A stretch of DNA of 64,000 nucleotides from Klebsiella huaxiensis (GTDB lineage: Bacteria > Pseudomonadota > Gammaproteobacteria > Enterobacterales > Enterobacteriaceae): the NCBI RefSeq assembly GCF_003261575.2, contig NZ_CP036175.1:4216001-4280000 (forward strand), read 5' to 3'. Positions 43,524 to 52,544 of the stretch are shown here, piece by piece. The position numbers were made by a program, and so were the translations under genes. Under the pieces are notes generated by a model, which was not told the DNA's origin, ran no database searches, and saw only the letters and a list, made by a program, of their open reading frames with translations. Within the stretch, counting starts at the first letter, position 1. Each line of letters opens with the position of its first letter.

Positions 43524-44657
43524 CTACTTCAGTACATCATTCACATCCTGGAATAGATAGAATTTCGTATTTTGATACGGCTGAAAATTATTATCCGAGA
43601 CAAATATCAATGTCTTTTTACCATCAATCAGCGGACCGAAGGTGACACCTTCGATACAGTCCGGTGCATTCGTCACATCAGAGAAATCAATGAGCAACTT
43701 TTTCACCACGGGTTGAATGATGCTCCGCTTCTCAACCTGCGCCAGCGATTTAATCTCTTTGATATCCGTGCTTGTCGCAGTGTCAGCCAGCCACACCTTG
43801 ACGGTGAAATCCCAATCGTTAAATCCTTCTGAGGCATTGCGCCCGGAACGCTCAACCACCAGTAGTTTATTTTCATTCAGCGCTAGCACTTCCGACACGC
43901 CGTTATCGTTGATAGCAAACTTTGAAATATGTGAAACAGGGTCAACGTTGTAGAGGAAAGATTTTTCCAGCTGGGGTTTCTTATCATCGCCGTTATAGCG
44001 GAACTTCAGGATCCGCGCTGGGCTAGAGTTCATCGGCGAAGCCAGCGGCCCATCTTGTTTTAATGCCCCTTCAGCGGCTACATACAAATATTGGCTATCC
44101 GGCGTAAACGAAAGTCCTTCCCAGGAAATGCCGCTGCGAAACCCTTCGGGATCCTCTTTTTTACTATCAACCGAATAGCCCTCGGGGAAAATGGCGCTCA
44201 GATCTTCAACGAACTTGCCGGTTAGCGTACTTTTTCGTAACGGACTTCCGGCCTCAGATGACCAAAGCAGCTGATTTTCCGGCGTAATGACCAGCCCTTC
44301 AGCATCAACAAATCCCTTTTTAAACGCTTCGCCATCAGCATCCAGCAGATCGTACTGCTGTTCAACGATGACATCTTTAATGCCAGAAGAAGAGACATCT
44401 ATTTTCAATTTATAGAAACGCGGTTTACCTTCAGTCGGGGTATTTCGACTATCAGCAATAGCATAAAAACGCTGCTCACCTTCATGCCAGCGAATGGCTG
44501 ACAGTCCGCCAAAAGGCACATTCTTCCAGGCAAATGAGGTGGGTATTGTATATTCGCCAATATATTTAAGCCCAGATTCGCTGGCAACGGAATTTGTTGA
44601 AAAACTCAATGCGATTGAAAGTGCAGCACCGGATAATAAAATACTTTTAATATTCAC
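43524..44657 (-). CDS. Periplasmic esterase-like protein of the phytase-like family (PF13449 type)
   Basis: 377 aa with a signal peptide (SILLSGAALSIALSFSTNSV, then cleavage near VAS/E). The beta-propeller-like sequence contains FGGLSAIRWHEGEQRFYAIADS, GFVDAEGLVITPENQLLWSSE, SWEGLSFTPDSQYLYVAAEG and DCIEGVTFGPLIDGKKTLIFVSD, the Asp/Glu-rich repeats seen in the 'esterase-like activity of phytase' family. It may hydrolyse a phosphodiester or phosphomonoester outside the cytoplasm. Last gene of the minus operon from 47692. Confidence 0.78.
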   Translation of the reverse strand: MNIKSILLSGAALSIALSFSTNSVASESGLKYIGEYTIPTSFAWKNVPFGGLSAIRWHEGEQRFYAIADSRNTPTEGKPRFYKLKIDVSSSGIKDVIVEQQYDLLDADGEAFKKGFVDAEGLVITPENQLLWSSEAGSPLRKSTLTGKFVEDLSAIFPEGYSVDSKKEDPEGFRSGISWEGLSFTPDSQYLYVAAEGALKQDGPLASPMNSSPARILKFRYNGDDKKPQLEKSFLYNVDPVSHISKFAINDNGVSEVLALNENKLLVVERSGRNASEGFNDWDFTVKVWLADTATSTDIKEIKSLAQVEKRSIIQPVVKKLLIDFSDVTNAPDCIEGVTFGPLIDGKKTLIFVSDNNFQPYQNTKFYLFQDVNDVLK

Positions 44658-44660
44658 AAT

Positions 44661-45587
44661 CTACTCCCTTCCCTTTGCGGATGAAATAAAATGGGTAATT
44701 TCTTCAATGCTGGCTAAATGCCCCCTGGCGCCAATTTGCATAATATTTAATGCAGCCGCGGCGCTGGCGAACTCAATCGCCGAAGCGAGGCTATAATGAT
44801 TAGCGTAAGTATAAATAAAGGATGCGTTAAAGGTGTCGCCAGCGCCGGTGGTATCAATAACCGGGATCTTAAAACCAGAATGGTGCGCCTCTTCCTGCTC
44901 GCTAACCGCGATAACGCCATCGGCACCGCAGGTCACCACCAGTGCAGACAACGAATATTTCCGCCGTAGTGCATGAAGTACCGGAAATTCAGGATCGCAA
45001 TGACTACTGGCAGTGAAACCGTCCTGATTAAAAATAGCAATATCGGCAAGGCTTAGTATTTTTGCCAGCTGTTCTTTATCACTGGCAATATGCGGCTCAA
45101 TGTCGACGGCGACCAGGGTATTCTGCGAACGTGCGTACTGCGCCTGAACCGTATACTTTTCAAGGTCGCCAGGCATAGTGTACATAATTTTACTTTCAGC
45201 AATCGCGGTAAAAGCCGTCTGCTGATCCCACTCACAATTATCTCCCGGCGCATAAATTAACGATTTTTCCCCACTCTCATCGAGAATAATAATCGCCATA
45301 TTAGGATCCTGGCCGGGATTGATCTTGATATAGCGGGTATCAACACCGTGGCGATTGAAATCATCAACAATCAGTTGACCATAACGATCGTCGCCCGCAC
45401 TGGATAACGAGACGACCTTCAAGCCCAGCGTTGACATCATACAGGCGCTATTCGCTACGGTACCGCCCACATTTTCGGATATTTTTTTGCCAACGACTTT
45501 ATCATCATTACCAGGCAATCTGGGCACCCGAAAGACCAGATCAATGTTGCCACTTCCGACCGCAACGACATCATATTTTTTAATCAT
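44661..45587 (-). CDS. PfkB-family sugar/nucleoside kinase (YegV-like)
   Basis: 308 aa ribokinase-fold kinase. Substrate-side motif NVGGTVANSACMMSTLGLKV near residues 39-58, ATP-side VIDTTGAGDTFNASFIYTYA near residue 250 with the catalytic Asp. It overlaps the SIS-domain gene by 4 nt. In E. coli, yegV of the same family neighbours an ADP-ribosylglycohydrolase-family gene (yegU). Ribose, another pentose, or a glycosyl-amine could be the substrate. Confidence 0.87.
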   Translation of the reverse strand: MIKKYDVVAVGSGNIDLVFRVPRLPGNDDKVVGKKISENVGGTVANSACMMSTLGLKVVSLSSAGDDRYGQLIVDDFNRHGVDTRYIKINPGQDPNMAIIILDESGEKSLIYAPGDNCEWDQQTAFTAIAESKIMYTMPGDLEKYTVQAQYARSQNTLVAVDIEPHIASDKEQLAKILSLADIAIFNQDGFTASSHCDPEFPVLHALRRKYSLSALVVTCGADGVIAVSEQEEAHHSGFKIPVIDTTGAGDTFNASFIYTYANHYSLASAIEFASAAAALNIMQIGARGHLASIEEITHFISSAKGRE

Positions 45588-46606
45588 TTTACATCCTCGA
45601 ATGTTACGCGTTCACCACCCATAGCGACGTAACGCTCCGCCAGTTTCAAAGAGAGTTGGAAAAGCAGCAGCATATTTCGCTGTAAATAATCGTGTACTCT
45701 AAAATTCTCAGGAGGCGCAAAACAATATGACAATGCCCCCTGGCGGGTTAAACGGCGCTGAATAGATGCGCACAATATCTGGTCTTCATTTTTTTCAGGA
45801 AACATCAACACAAGGTGTCGTTGATTAGCCTGATTAAGCCTTAACGCGTGGCAATACTCTTCAATAGGGAAAAAACTGGCCTCAATTTGCGGCCCGCAGG
45901 CCATCAGGTTCGACGCCAGATACGCCATTCCCCAGGTTATCCCGTTGCCCAGAAAAATCACCCGACGGGAGAAAAATGCCTTAGCATGTTCCGCCAGCCA
46001 CGCCTGCCATTGCGCGTTTTCCCAATCCTGGAACAAACAAGAGATATCCACACCCTTCATCTCTGATACAGTCGTTTTCGCCTGAATCATCCGTTCTACC
46101 AGCTGCATTAATAAAAACAGCGTTGCTGAGCTACTTTGGGTCGGCATACCCTTTTTAGACGCCTGGGTAAACAGCATGCACGACGATAAGTTAGCAAACG
46201 GGCTACCCGGCGAATTGGTCATCCCGACAACGCTGGCTTCCGTCGTGAGCGCATGGGCAAGCGCATCAAGAACCGGAGAAGGCCTGCCGCTGGCGCTGAT
46301 GACAACCACCAGCGAAGTGGCACTGACGTGCTCCGCCGGTAAGCCCAAAAACGCCAATGACTGTACGGCGCGGCACTGAATCACCCCACAACGATTCAGA
46401 TACTCCTCAACCATCAACGCAATGGCGTACGAATCACCGGATCCCACCAGGTACAACCGTTCCAGCGAGGCAAAATCAATATCCGCCAGCACCGACAGGC
46501 TATTGGGCTGAAGCTGCATCGTGGATAGCAGACCAGAGATCCCGGCAATTTCTTGCCGGGTGCAGGACAATGGCATGATGACCTTATCTTCCCCATCCGC
46601 TCTCAT
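45584..46606 (-). CDS. SIS-domain phosphosugar isomerase/deglycase-like protein
   Basis: 340 aa with two SIS domains in the GlmS/FrlB layout. The first, about residues 40-180, has LYLVGSGDSYAIALMVEEYL and VVVISASGRPSPVLDAL, the phosphosugar-binding Ser cluster; the second, about 200-330, has VIFLGNGITWGMAYLASNLM and PIEEYCHALRLNQ. The length equals FrlB/FraB deglycases that split 6-phospho-Amadori compounds. An internal Met11 (46576) could be the true start. Paired with a PfkB kinase it recalls the fructoselysine and fructose-asparagine pathways; an aminosugar isomerase is the alternative. Confidence 0.82.
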   Translation of the reverse strand: MRADGEDKVIMPLSCTRQEIAGISGLLSTMQLQPNSLSVLADIDFASLERLYLVGSGDSYAIALMVEEYLNRCGVIQCRAVQSLAFLGLPAEHVSATSLVVVISASGRPSPVLDALAHALTTEASVVGMTNSPGSPFANLSSCMLFTQASKKGMPTQSSSATLFLLMQLVERMIQAKTTVSEMKGVDISCLFQDWENAQWQAWLAEHAKAFFSRRVIFLGNGITWGMAYLASNLMACGPQIEASFFPIEEYCHALRLNQANQRHLVLMFPEKNEDQILCASIQRRLTRQGALSYCFAPPENFRVHDYLQRNMLLLFQLSLKLAERYVAMGGERVTFEDVK

Positions 46607-46612
46607 TAGCCA

Positions 46613-47692
46613 TTAACCTTTCAGTGATTCCATGGCCAGCTTTGTCAGGCCAGTGGCTATCTCCGGTAAATTGAAGTCATGACTATTTACGGAGTTGAAA
46701 AACGCATATTGCTCTTTTGGCAACGCATCGAATCCCTTCCAGGCCCCCGCAATCGCTCCGGCCATCGTAGCAATACTGTCGGTGTCGTTACCGACATTAC
46801 TTGCTGCGACAATGGTCTCCCACGGACGCCCCTCGCAGAAGGCCAGCAGGCCAATCGCCGCCGGGATAGACTCATGTGCCGCCACGGAGTTACCGATATA
46901 GCCTTCAATCTCATACAGGCATTTTTCCAGTGAATCCGACTCGCGGGCGATTTTTACCGCCAGCCGGGTGCGCATTTCAATAGACGGTCCTGCAACGCAG
47001 CGTGCATGTTTTTTCGCTAATGATTCTCCGTAGCGTGCGCCTTCAAGACTGGCGTCGATAATCTCATCCAGCGTGGTATCAACCACCATGGCCTGAGATG
47101 TCGCTGCGGCAATCGCACAGGCACTGGCAATAGCGATATTCGTATCATGGGAGGGTAAGCAGGTCAGCAGCGCCAGGTTACAAGCTTTAGTGAGCTGACC
47201 CGGATAGATCAATCCAGCGGGAGCCACGCGCATTCCCGCGCCGTTAGTGGTCCCCACGTTCGGCGCCTGACGGGTGGAGGTGCCAATGCGACCGATGGTG
47301 TTGGTCGGGTAACCCTCGCGCAGCGCTTTAACGACCTGTTCCGTCGTCGGCCCTTTATACATGGCGTAAGGCATCATATCTGCCCAGCGCAGCAAAGCTG
47401 TTTTCCAGTTTTCGTTGGTAAATTGCCCGTACCCCGCGGTAATCAGGGCTTCCGCAAAAACATACATCTGGCTTGAATCATCGGTGATTAAACCAGCAAC
47501 GCCTTTTAATGAACCGGCAAAGGTGTCTTCCGGCGGCTCAACAAACTTGTCTAACCAGCCGCCCCACTTCTGTTTAATCTCATCAATACTATACAGTTCC
47601 GTTGACGCCCCAAGCGCATCTCCCATGCCTGCACACGCCAGCGCTCCCAAAATCTTGTTATAGACCACCGAATCACATCCAACTGAAGCCAT
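46613..47692 (-). CDS. ADP-ribosylglycohydrolase-family protein (YegU-like)
   Basis: 359 aa. Two Mg-binding motifs of the family are seen: N-terminal ITDDSSQMYVF (about residues 70-80) and C-terminal NVGNDTDSIATMAGAIAGAW (near residue 300). GALACAGMGDALGASTELYS opens the protein as expected. These enzymes cleave N- or O-glycosidic bonds to ribose. No macrodomain or ADP-ribosyltransferase is nearby, so it is more likely catabolic: hydrolysis of a nucleoside-like or ribosylated substrate. First gene of the operon. Confidence 0.87.
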   Translation of the reverse strand: MASVGCDSVVYNKILGALACAGMGDALGASTELYSIDEIKQKWGGWLDKFVEPPEDTFAGSLKGVAGLITDDSSQMYVFAEALITAGYGQFTNENWKTALLRWADMMPYAMYKGPTTEQVVKALREGYPTNTIGRIGTSTRQAPNVGTTNGAGMRVAPAGLIYPGQLTKACNLALLTCLPSHDTNIAIASACAIAAATSQAMVVDTTLDEIIDASLEGARYGESLAKKHARCVAGPSIEMRTRLAVKIARESDSLEKCLYEIEGYIGNSVAAHESIPAAIGLLAFCEGRPWETIVAASNVGNDTDSIATMAGAIAGAWKGFDALPKEQYAFFNSVNSHDFNLPEIATGLTKLAMESLKG

Positions 47693-47808
47693 TTAAATAT
47701 CCTTAATAGTCATAGAGGTAAGAGCCCAATCCGGCTAACTGACCGGTTACTGATTTTGCGCTAGCAGAATCAGGCTCTCATTCATCAATATCATGCTAAA
47801 AATCACAA

Positions 47809-47824
47809 ATTGGTAGTTACCAAT
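47809..47824. promoter_or_regulatory. Candidate GntR operator, site 2
   Basis: Perfect 7-2-7 inverted repeat ATTGGTA-GT-TACCAAT, 117 bp upstream of the glycohydrolase ATG. Confidence 0.72.
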
Positions 47825-47963
47825 AAAATCACCAGTGAGCATAAATAAGAATTTAAATTATGTTAATTTGTGACAACCATCAAAATAAACATAAATTATT
47901 AAAATAAAATCAATCAGTTAATCAAATAACAAACTAACACCTCAAAATGCGCTTATTTTTATT

Positions 47964-47977
47964 GTGGTAGATACCAA
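47964..47977. promoter_or_regulatory. Candidate GntR operator, site 3
   Basis: GTGGTA-GA-TACCAA, the same dyad with one mismatch, about 70 bp before the symporter ATG. Confidence 0.68.
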
Positions 47978-48046
47978 TTTAATGATATTACTTTTAATGA
48001 ACTGCGGCGACGCCTCAAACACTCTCGTATCAGGACATGTGAGACT

Positions 48047-49384
48047 ATGAAACTATCAATCGGGGAAAAGATCGGCTTTGGTGCTGGCGATATGGCTATC
48101 GCTATCGTCATGATGTCGATGGCGATGATTATTACCTATTTCTATACGGACGTTTACGGCTTGACTCCTGGCGATTTGGGAATTTTGCTGATTGGCGTAC
48201 GCTTTATCGATGCGGTGATCGACCCGTTGATTGGCATGATGACCGACAAAACAGAGAGTCGCTGGGGAAGATACCGTCCGTATCTGCTTTTTTTCTCTAT
48301 CCCCTTCGGGATAACCATCTGGATGATGTTCACCACGCCAGATTTTGACTACACTGGCAAGCTGATCTGGGCCTGGGGCTCCTACATCGCGCTGACGCTA
48401 ACCTATACGTTTATCTCAATCCCTTACGTTTCACTCATCGGCGTCATCACCGACGATCCTAAAGAACGTCTGAGCGCCAACAGCTATCGCTTTGTGATGA
48501 CCAAAATCGCCATGTTTTTAGTCACCATCATCGTTCCCATGGCGGCGCTGTACTTTGGCAAAAACAACCTGGCCAGCGGCTACCAGCTGGCGATGGGCTC
48601 CATGGGGATTGTGTCGACGCTGTTGTGTATTTGCTGTTTCTTCAGCGTAAAAGAGCGCATTACGCATAAAACCGAGCACATCCACTTTCCGACTCAGTTC
48701 AAGAATCTGATGAAGAATGACCAGTGGTTGATCCTCGGCGTATCAATAGCGTTAATCATGTTTGGCGGCATCGTGCGTAACTCGGTTGCGGCTTATTACG
48801 CCAAGTACTATCTGCACGGCGGCAATGAGCTGATTTCACCATTCCTGACCACCGGGGTCGTGGCGTCCGTTACGGCGATGCTGCTGGCCGGGACCATTAC
48901 CCGCTATTACGACAAAATCAAAATGTTCCGTTACACCCAGTTGCTGACCTTCGTCGCTGGGGTTGCCATGTACTTCGTCGTTGGCGAGCAGAACATTTAT
49001 CTGGCATTTGTTTTCTTCTTCATCATTACGCTATTGGGTGATATGCAGCTTCCGGTGTACTGGGCATCAATTGCAGAAGCAGTGGACTATGGTGAGGTGA
49101 AAACCGGTACCCGCGTTTCCGGACTGGCATTTGGCGGGATCCTATTCTTCCAGAAACTGGGAATGGGGTTAGCGGGCGGATTTATCGGCTTTTCGCTGAG
49201 CTTCTTCGGTTATCAGGCAGATGTCGAACAGTCGCCGTCATCGTTGCTGGGTATCACCCTGATGATGACTCTGATCCCGTCCGTGTTTAACCTGATTGTC
49301 GGTCTGTTTATGAAAAAATACGTGATTAACGATAAGTACTATGAAGGAATAAAACAGAAGCTGGCGCAGGGTGAGATGGCCTGA
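48047..49384 (+). CDS. GPH-family (MelB-like) cation symporter
   Basis: 445 aa with about 12 hydrophobic segments. GPH landmarks are FIDAVIDPLIGMMTDKTESRWGRYRPYLL near residues 47-78 (split here as FIDAVIDPLIGMMTD and KTESRWGRYRPYLL) and PVYWASIAEAVDYGEVKTG near residue 335. It imports a glycoside or nucleoside with Na+ or H+. As the sole importer of the island it presumably brings in the substrate of the glycohydrolase/kinase/SIS route; E. coli yegT, a nucleoside transporter homologue, holds the matching place in yegTUV. Confidence 0.88.
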   Translation: MKLSIGEKIGFGAGDMAIAIVMMSMAMIITYFYTDVYGLTPGDLGILLIGVRFIDAVIDPLIGMMTDKTESRWGRYRPYLLFFSIPFGITIWMMFTTPDFDYTGKLIWAWGSYIALTLTYTFISIPYVSLIGVITDDPKERLSANSYRFVMTKIAMFLVTIIVPMAALYFGKNNLASGYQLAMGSMGIVSTLLCICCFFSVKERITHKTEHIHFPTQFKNLMKNDQWLILGVSIALIMFGGIVRNSVAAYYAKYYLHGGNELISPFLTTGVVASVTAMLLAGTITRYYDKIKMFRYTQLLTFVAGVAMYFVVGEQNIYLAFVFFFIITLLGDMQLPVYWASIAEAVDYGEVKTGTRVSGLAFGGILFFQKLGMGLAGGFIGFSLSFFGYQADVEQSPSSLLGITLMMTLIPSVFNLIVGLFMKKYVINDKYYEGIKQKLAQGEMA

Positions 49385-49389
49385 AAGGA

Positions 49390-49412
49390 AGGTCTCCAGT
49401 CTTCGGAGACCT
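49390..49412. terminator. Terminator after the GPH symporter
   Basis: 8-bp stem AGGTCTCC / GGAGACCT with a 7-nt loop, followed by CTCATTT; lies between convergent genes. Confidence 0.65.
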
Positions 49413-49417
49413 CTCAT

Positions 49418-49615
49418 TTAGCAGCACTTCGCCCCACCTTTGCCGCCGTAGCGCGCATCCTGGCGTTCACGGAAAAACTCTTCGTAGGTCATCGGCGTCT
49501 GCTCGGGATGCGTGGCGCGAATGTGTTCGACGTAATTGTCGTAATCCGGCACGCCGATCATCATTTTCGCCGCCTGACCTAAATATTTTCCTGCTTTCGA
49601 AAGGGTATCAAACAT
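49418..49615 (-). CDS. ybdD: YbdD, DUF466 partner of CstA
   Basis: 65 aa from the ATG at 49615 (MFDTLSKAGKYLGQAAKMMI), matching the E. coli start; a TTG two codons earlier is not needed. Contains DYDNYVEHIRATHPEQTP and the Cys-ending C terminus GGKGGAKCC. Small soluble protein required with CstA for its transport function in E. coli. It follows cstA by 55 nt. Confidence 0.93.
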   Translation of the reverse strand: MFDTLSKAGKYLGQAAKMMIGVPDYDNYVEHIRATHPEQTPMTYEEFFRERQDARYGGKGGAKCC

Positions 49616-49670
49616 TTTCAACTCTCATCATCGCCCCCCTTTACACAAAGGAGGGCGATATCGTTATGCC

Positions 49671-51779
49671 TTAGTGGGCGCGTTTGGCCTGAGTCACCAG
49701 GTTGTCTGCATCAGCAGGCATCGCCTGGTAAGGAGTCTCTTTCGCCGTCGGTTTGTCCTCTTTCAGCGCCGCCAGCGCGGTTTTAATTGAGAACAGCGCC
49801 AGCACCACCACCACTACCATAAAGAAGATGGTCAGACCGGCATCCAGACGATTATTAAACACCAGCTGCGCCAGCTGAGATTCGGTGTACTGCGGCGGGA
49901 TGTTGCCGCTGTCAATCATCGCCTGGAACTTATTGGCAATCGCCAGGAAACCGACTTTGGTATCGATACTGAACGACTTCTGCCAGCCCGCCGTCAGGGT
50001 ACAAATCAGCAGCCAGGAGGTCGGCAGCAGCGCCACCCACGCATAGCGCTGGCGTTTCATCTTAAACAGTACCACCGCACAGAGCATCAGCGCCATCCCT
50101 GCCAGCATCTGATTGGCGATACCAAACAGCGGCCACAGGGTGTTGATGCCGCCGAGCGGGTCGACCACGCCCTGATGCAGGAAGTAACCCCACGCCAGTA
50201 CGCATAGCCCGGTCGCCAGCAGGTTAGCCGGAAGCGAACTGGTTTTCTTCAGCCCCGGGCTTATCACTCCCAGCAGATCCTGAAGCATAAAGCGCGCTGC
50301 ACGCGTTCCCGCATCCACCGCGGTCAGAATAAACAGCGCCTCAAACAAAATCGCGAAGTGATACCAGAACGAGACGTCCATTAGACCGCCCAGCGAGCCG
50401 TGCAGGATGTAGGCCATCCCCACCGCTAGCGTCGGCGCTCCGCCCGCACGGGAGATAATCGACTGCTCGCCCACTTCTTTAGCAATCTGGCTGAGGGTAT
50501 CAGGCGTGATGGTAAAGCCCCAACTGCTCACCACCTGCGCCGCTGACGCCACCACATCGGTGACGCCCGCCGGAGCCAGTACCGCCATCGGGCTATTCAT
50601 GGCGAAGTAGACGCCCGGGTCGATAATACAGGCAGCCACCAGCGCCATAATCGCCACGAAGGACTCCATGAGCATGCCGCCGTAGCCGATAAAGCAGGCC
50701 TGACCTTCATTGGCCAGCATTTTCGGCGTGGTACCGGAGGCGATTAGGGCATGGAAGCCGGAGACCGCGCCGCAGGCGATAGTGATAAACAGGAACGGGA
50801 ACATACTGCCGCTCCAGACCGGACCGGTACCATCAATAAACTTGGTCAGCGCCGGCATGGTCAGCGTCGGACGCATAATCAGGATACCGATTGCCAGACC
50901 AACGATAGTGCCGATTTTGAGGAAAGTGGAGAGGTAATCGCGCGGAGCCAGCAGCAGCCACACCGGCAGAACGGCGGCGATAAAACCGTAGCCCACCAGG
51001 ATCCACGTGAGCTGCACGCCGGTATAGTCAAACCACGGCGCCCAGGTCGGGCTTTCCGCTACCCAGCCGCCGGAAATGATGGCAAATACCAGCATCACCA
51101 GGCCAATGACCGACACTTCGCCAATGCGTCCGGGGCGCAAATAGCGAATATAGATCCCCATGAAAATCGCCAGCGGAATGGTGAAGGCCACGGTGTAGGT
51201 GCCCCACGGGCTGTGGGTCAACGCTTTCACCACGATCATCGCCAGTACCGCGAGGATAATCACCATGATCATAAAACAGGCCACCAGCGCCAGTACCCCG
51301 GCGGTGGGGCCCATCTCCTCTTTGACCAACTCACCGAGCGAACGTCCGTCGCGGCGGGTAGAGACGAACAGCACCATAAAGTCCTGTACCGCCCCGGCCA
51401 GCACCACGCCCGCGAGGATCCAGATCATCCCCGGCAGGTAGCCCATTTGCGCTGCCAGCACCGGACCAACCAGCGGCCCTGCCCCGGCAATTGCCGCAAA
51501 ATGGTGGCCGAACAGCACTTTCTTATCGGTCGGGACATAGTCGAGACCGTCGTTGTGACGCACCGCCGGCGTCATCCGCGTCGGGTCAACTCCCAGCACG
51601 TTTTTTGCGATATACAGGCCATAGAAACGATAGGCGATCAGATACACGCAGACTGCCGCGACGACAATCCATAGCGCGTTAATCTGTTCACCCCGGTTTA
51701 GCGCGATATAACCAAGGGCAAAGGCTCCGATAACGGAGAGCAGTGTCCAGATGAGGTATTTCCCTGAATTATTCATCAT
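49671..51779 (-). CDS. cstA: CstA carbon-starvation transporter
   Basis: 702 aa, near the normal length for CstA. About 18 hydrophobic segments; family sequences include NKVLFGHHFAAIAGAGPLVG-like text (KKVLFGHHFAAIAGAGPLVG) and GGMLMESFVAIMALVAACI. CstA-type proteins import pyruvate or peptides under carbon limitation. Downstream of entH in the conserved E. coli-like order; a REP-rich gap separates them. Confidence 0.95.
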   Translation of the reverse strand: MMNNSGKYLIWTLLSVIGAFALGYIALNRGEQINALWIVVAAVCVYLIAYRFYGLYIAKNVLGVDPTRMTPAVRHNDGLDYVPTDKKVLFGHHFAAIAGAGPLVGPVLAAQMGYLPGMIWILAGVVLAGAVQDFMVLFVSTRRDGRSLGELVKEEMGPTAGVLALVACFMIMVIILAVLAMIVVKALTHSPWGTYTVAFTIPLAIFMGIYIRYLRPGRIGEVSVIGLVMLVFAIISGGWVAESPTWAPWFDYTGVQLTWILVGYGFIAAVLPVWLLLAPRDYLSTFLKIGTIVGLAIGILIMRPTLTMPALTKFIDGTGPVWSGSMFPFLFITIACGAVSGFHALIASGTTPKMLANEGQACFIGYGGMLMESFVAIMALVAACIIDPGVYFAMNSPMAVLAPAGVTDVVASAAQVVSSWGFTITPDTLSQIAKEVGEQSIISRAGGAPTLAVGMAYILHGSLGGLMDVSFWYHFAILFEALFILTAVDAGTRAARFMLQDLLGVISPGLKKTSSLPANLLATGLCVLAWGYFLHQGVVDPLGGINTLWPLFGIANQMLAGMALMLCAVVLFKMKRQRYAWVALLPTSWLLICTLTAGWQKSFSIDTKVGFLAIANKFQAMIDSGNIPPQYTESQLAQLVFNNRLDAGLTIFFMVVVVVLALFSIKTALAALKEDKPTAKETPYQAMPADADNLVTQAKRAH

Positions 51780-52130
51780 TGTGTTCCACAGGTAGGGTAA
51801 TCAGGATGTTACAATTTGTTTCTAGAACACAATATAGATTTTAACAACTTAGAAACGATGCAGATGTCGTCTGACGGCAAGGATTTGTCTCACATTGCTA
51901 GCGAGATCACTTCTGGCAGGAAAATGAATGAAAACGGAGAAGGATAATCTGCGTCTGCATCATGGTGATTCCCGGAGGCGGCGCTCAACGCGCCTGTCCG
52001 GGCTACCCGACCGCAGGCAATTGTAAACTCGTAGCCCGGTCAGCACAGCGCCACCGGGAAAAATGCAGACGATAGTGAACCCGTAGCCCGGCGAAGGCGT
52101 TCACGCCGCAAGCCGGGAACAGGCGTTCCC
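51780..52130. other. Intergenic region with REP/BIME repeats upstream of cstA
   Basis: The first 150 bp after the cstA start are AT-rich and should hold its promoter. From about 51970 to 52128 there are three REP-like units (CCCGGAGGCGGCGC..., GTAGCCCGGTCAGC..., GTAGCCCGGCGAAGGC...). No gene is seen. Confidence 0.7.
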
Positions 52131-52544
52131 TCAGCCGAGGACTGACGTCCCTAGCCGACAGGTACAGCAGCGCCGGCCCCGCTCGTCAAATACGGCAATC
52201 TCCCAGCTCTGGCCCTGGCGTCCGAGGTGCAGCGGACGGCACTCGCCGCGCACTTTGCCGCTGGAAACCGCCCGGTGATGGGTGGCATTGAGCTCGGTCC
52301 CCACCACGCACTGCCCCTCTTCGGTCATCAGCCACCCGGCCATGGAGCCGAGGGTTTCCGCCAGCGCCGCGGATGCGCCTCCGTGTAACAAGCCAAAAGG
52401 CTGATGAGTACGGCCGTCGACCGGCATTTCGGCCTCCAGCACGCCCTCCTCAATTCGGGTATAGACGATACCCAGATGCGCCACCATCGTATTCGCGCTG
52501 GTCGCATTAAGCTCATCCAGCGTCAGCTGACGTTTCCAGGCCAT
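52131..52544 (-). CDS. entH: EntH, enterobactin proofreading thioesterase
   Basis: 137 aa hotdog-fold thioesterase. TNTMVAHLGIVYTRIEEGVL, PFGLLHGGASAALAETLGSM (active-site Glu region) and VVGTELNATHHRAV are typical. It removes mischarged acyl groups from the EntB carrier domain. The ATG directly abuts the entA stop codon, so it ends the entCEBAH operon. Confidence 0.95.
   Translation of the reverse strand: MAWKRQLTLDELNATSANTMVAHLGIVYTRIEEGVLEAEMPVDGRTHQPFGLLHGGASAALAETLGSMAGWLMTEEGQCVVGTELNATHHRAVSSGKVRGECRPLHLGRQGQSWEIAVFDERGRRCCTCRLGTSVLG

Larger units (their letters stand above)
47693..48046. promoter_or_regulatory. Divergent AT-rich promoter region with two GntR-type sites
   Basis: About 350 bp between the glycohydrolase and the symporter. 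Two dyads (47809-47824 and 47964-47977) lie about 155 bp apart, one close to each transcription unit. No ORF is supported. Confidence 0.65.

Noticed and set aside
51883..51925. CRP site upstream of cstA
   Set aside because: Only one TGTGA half-site is good; the second half does not match, so I could not support it.
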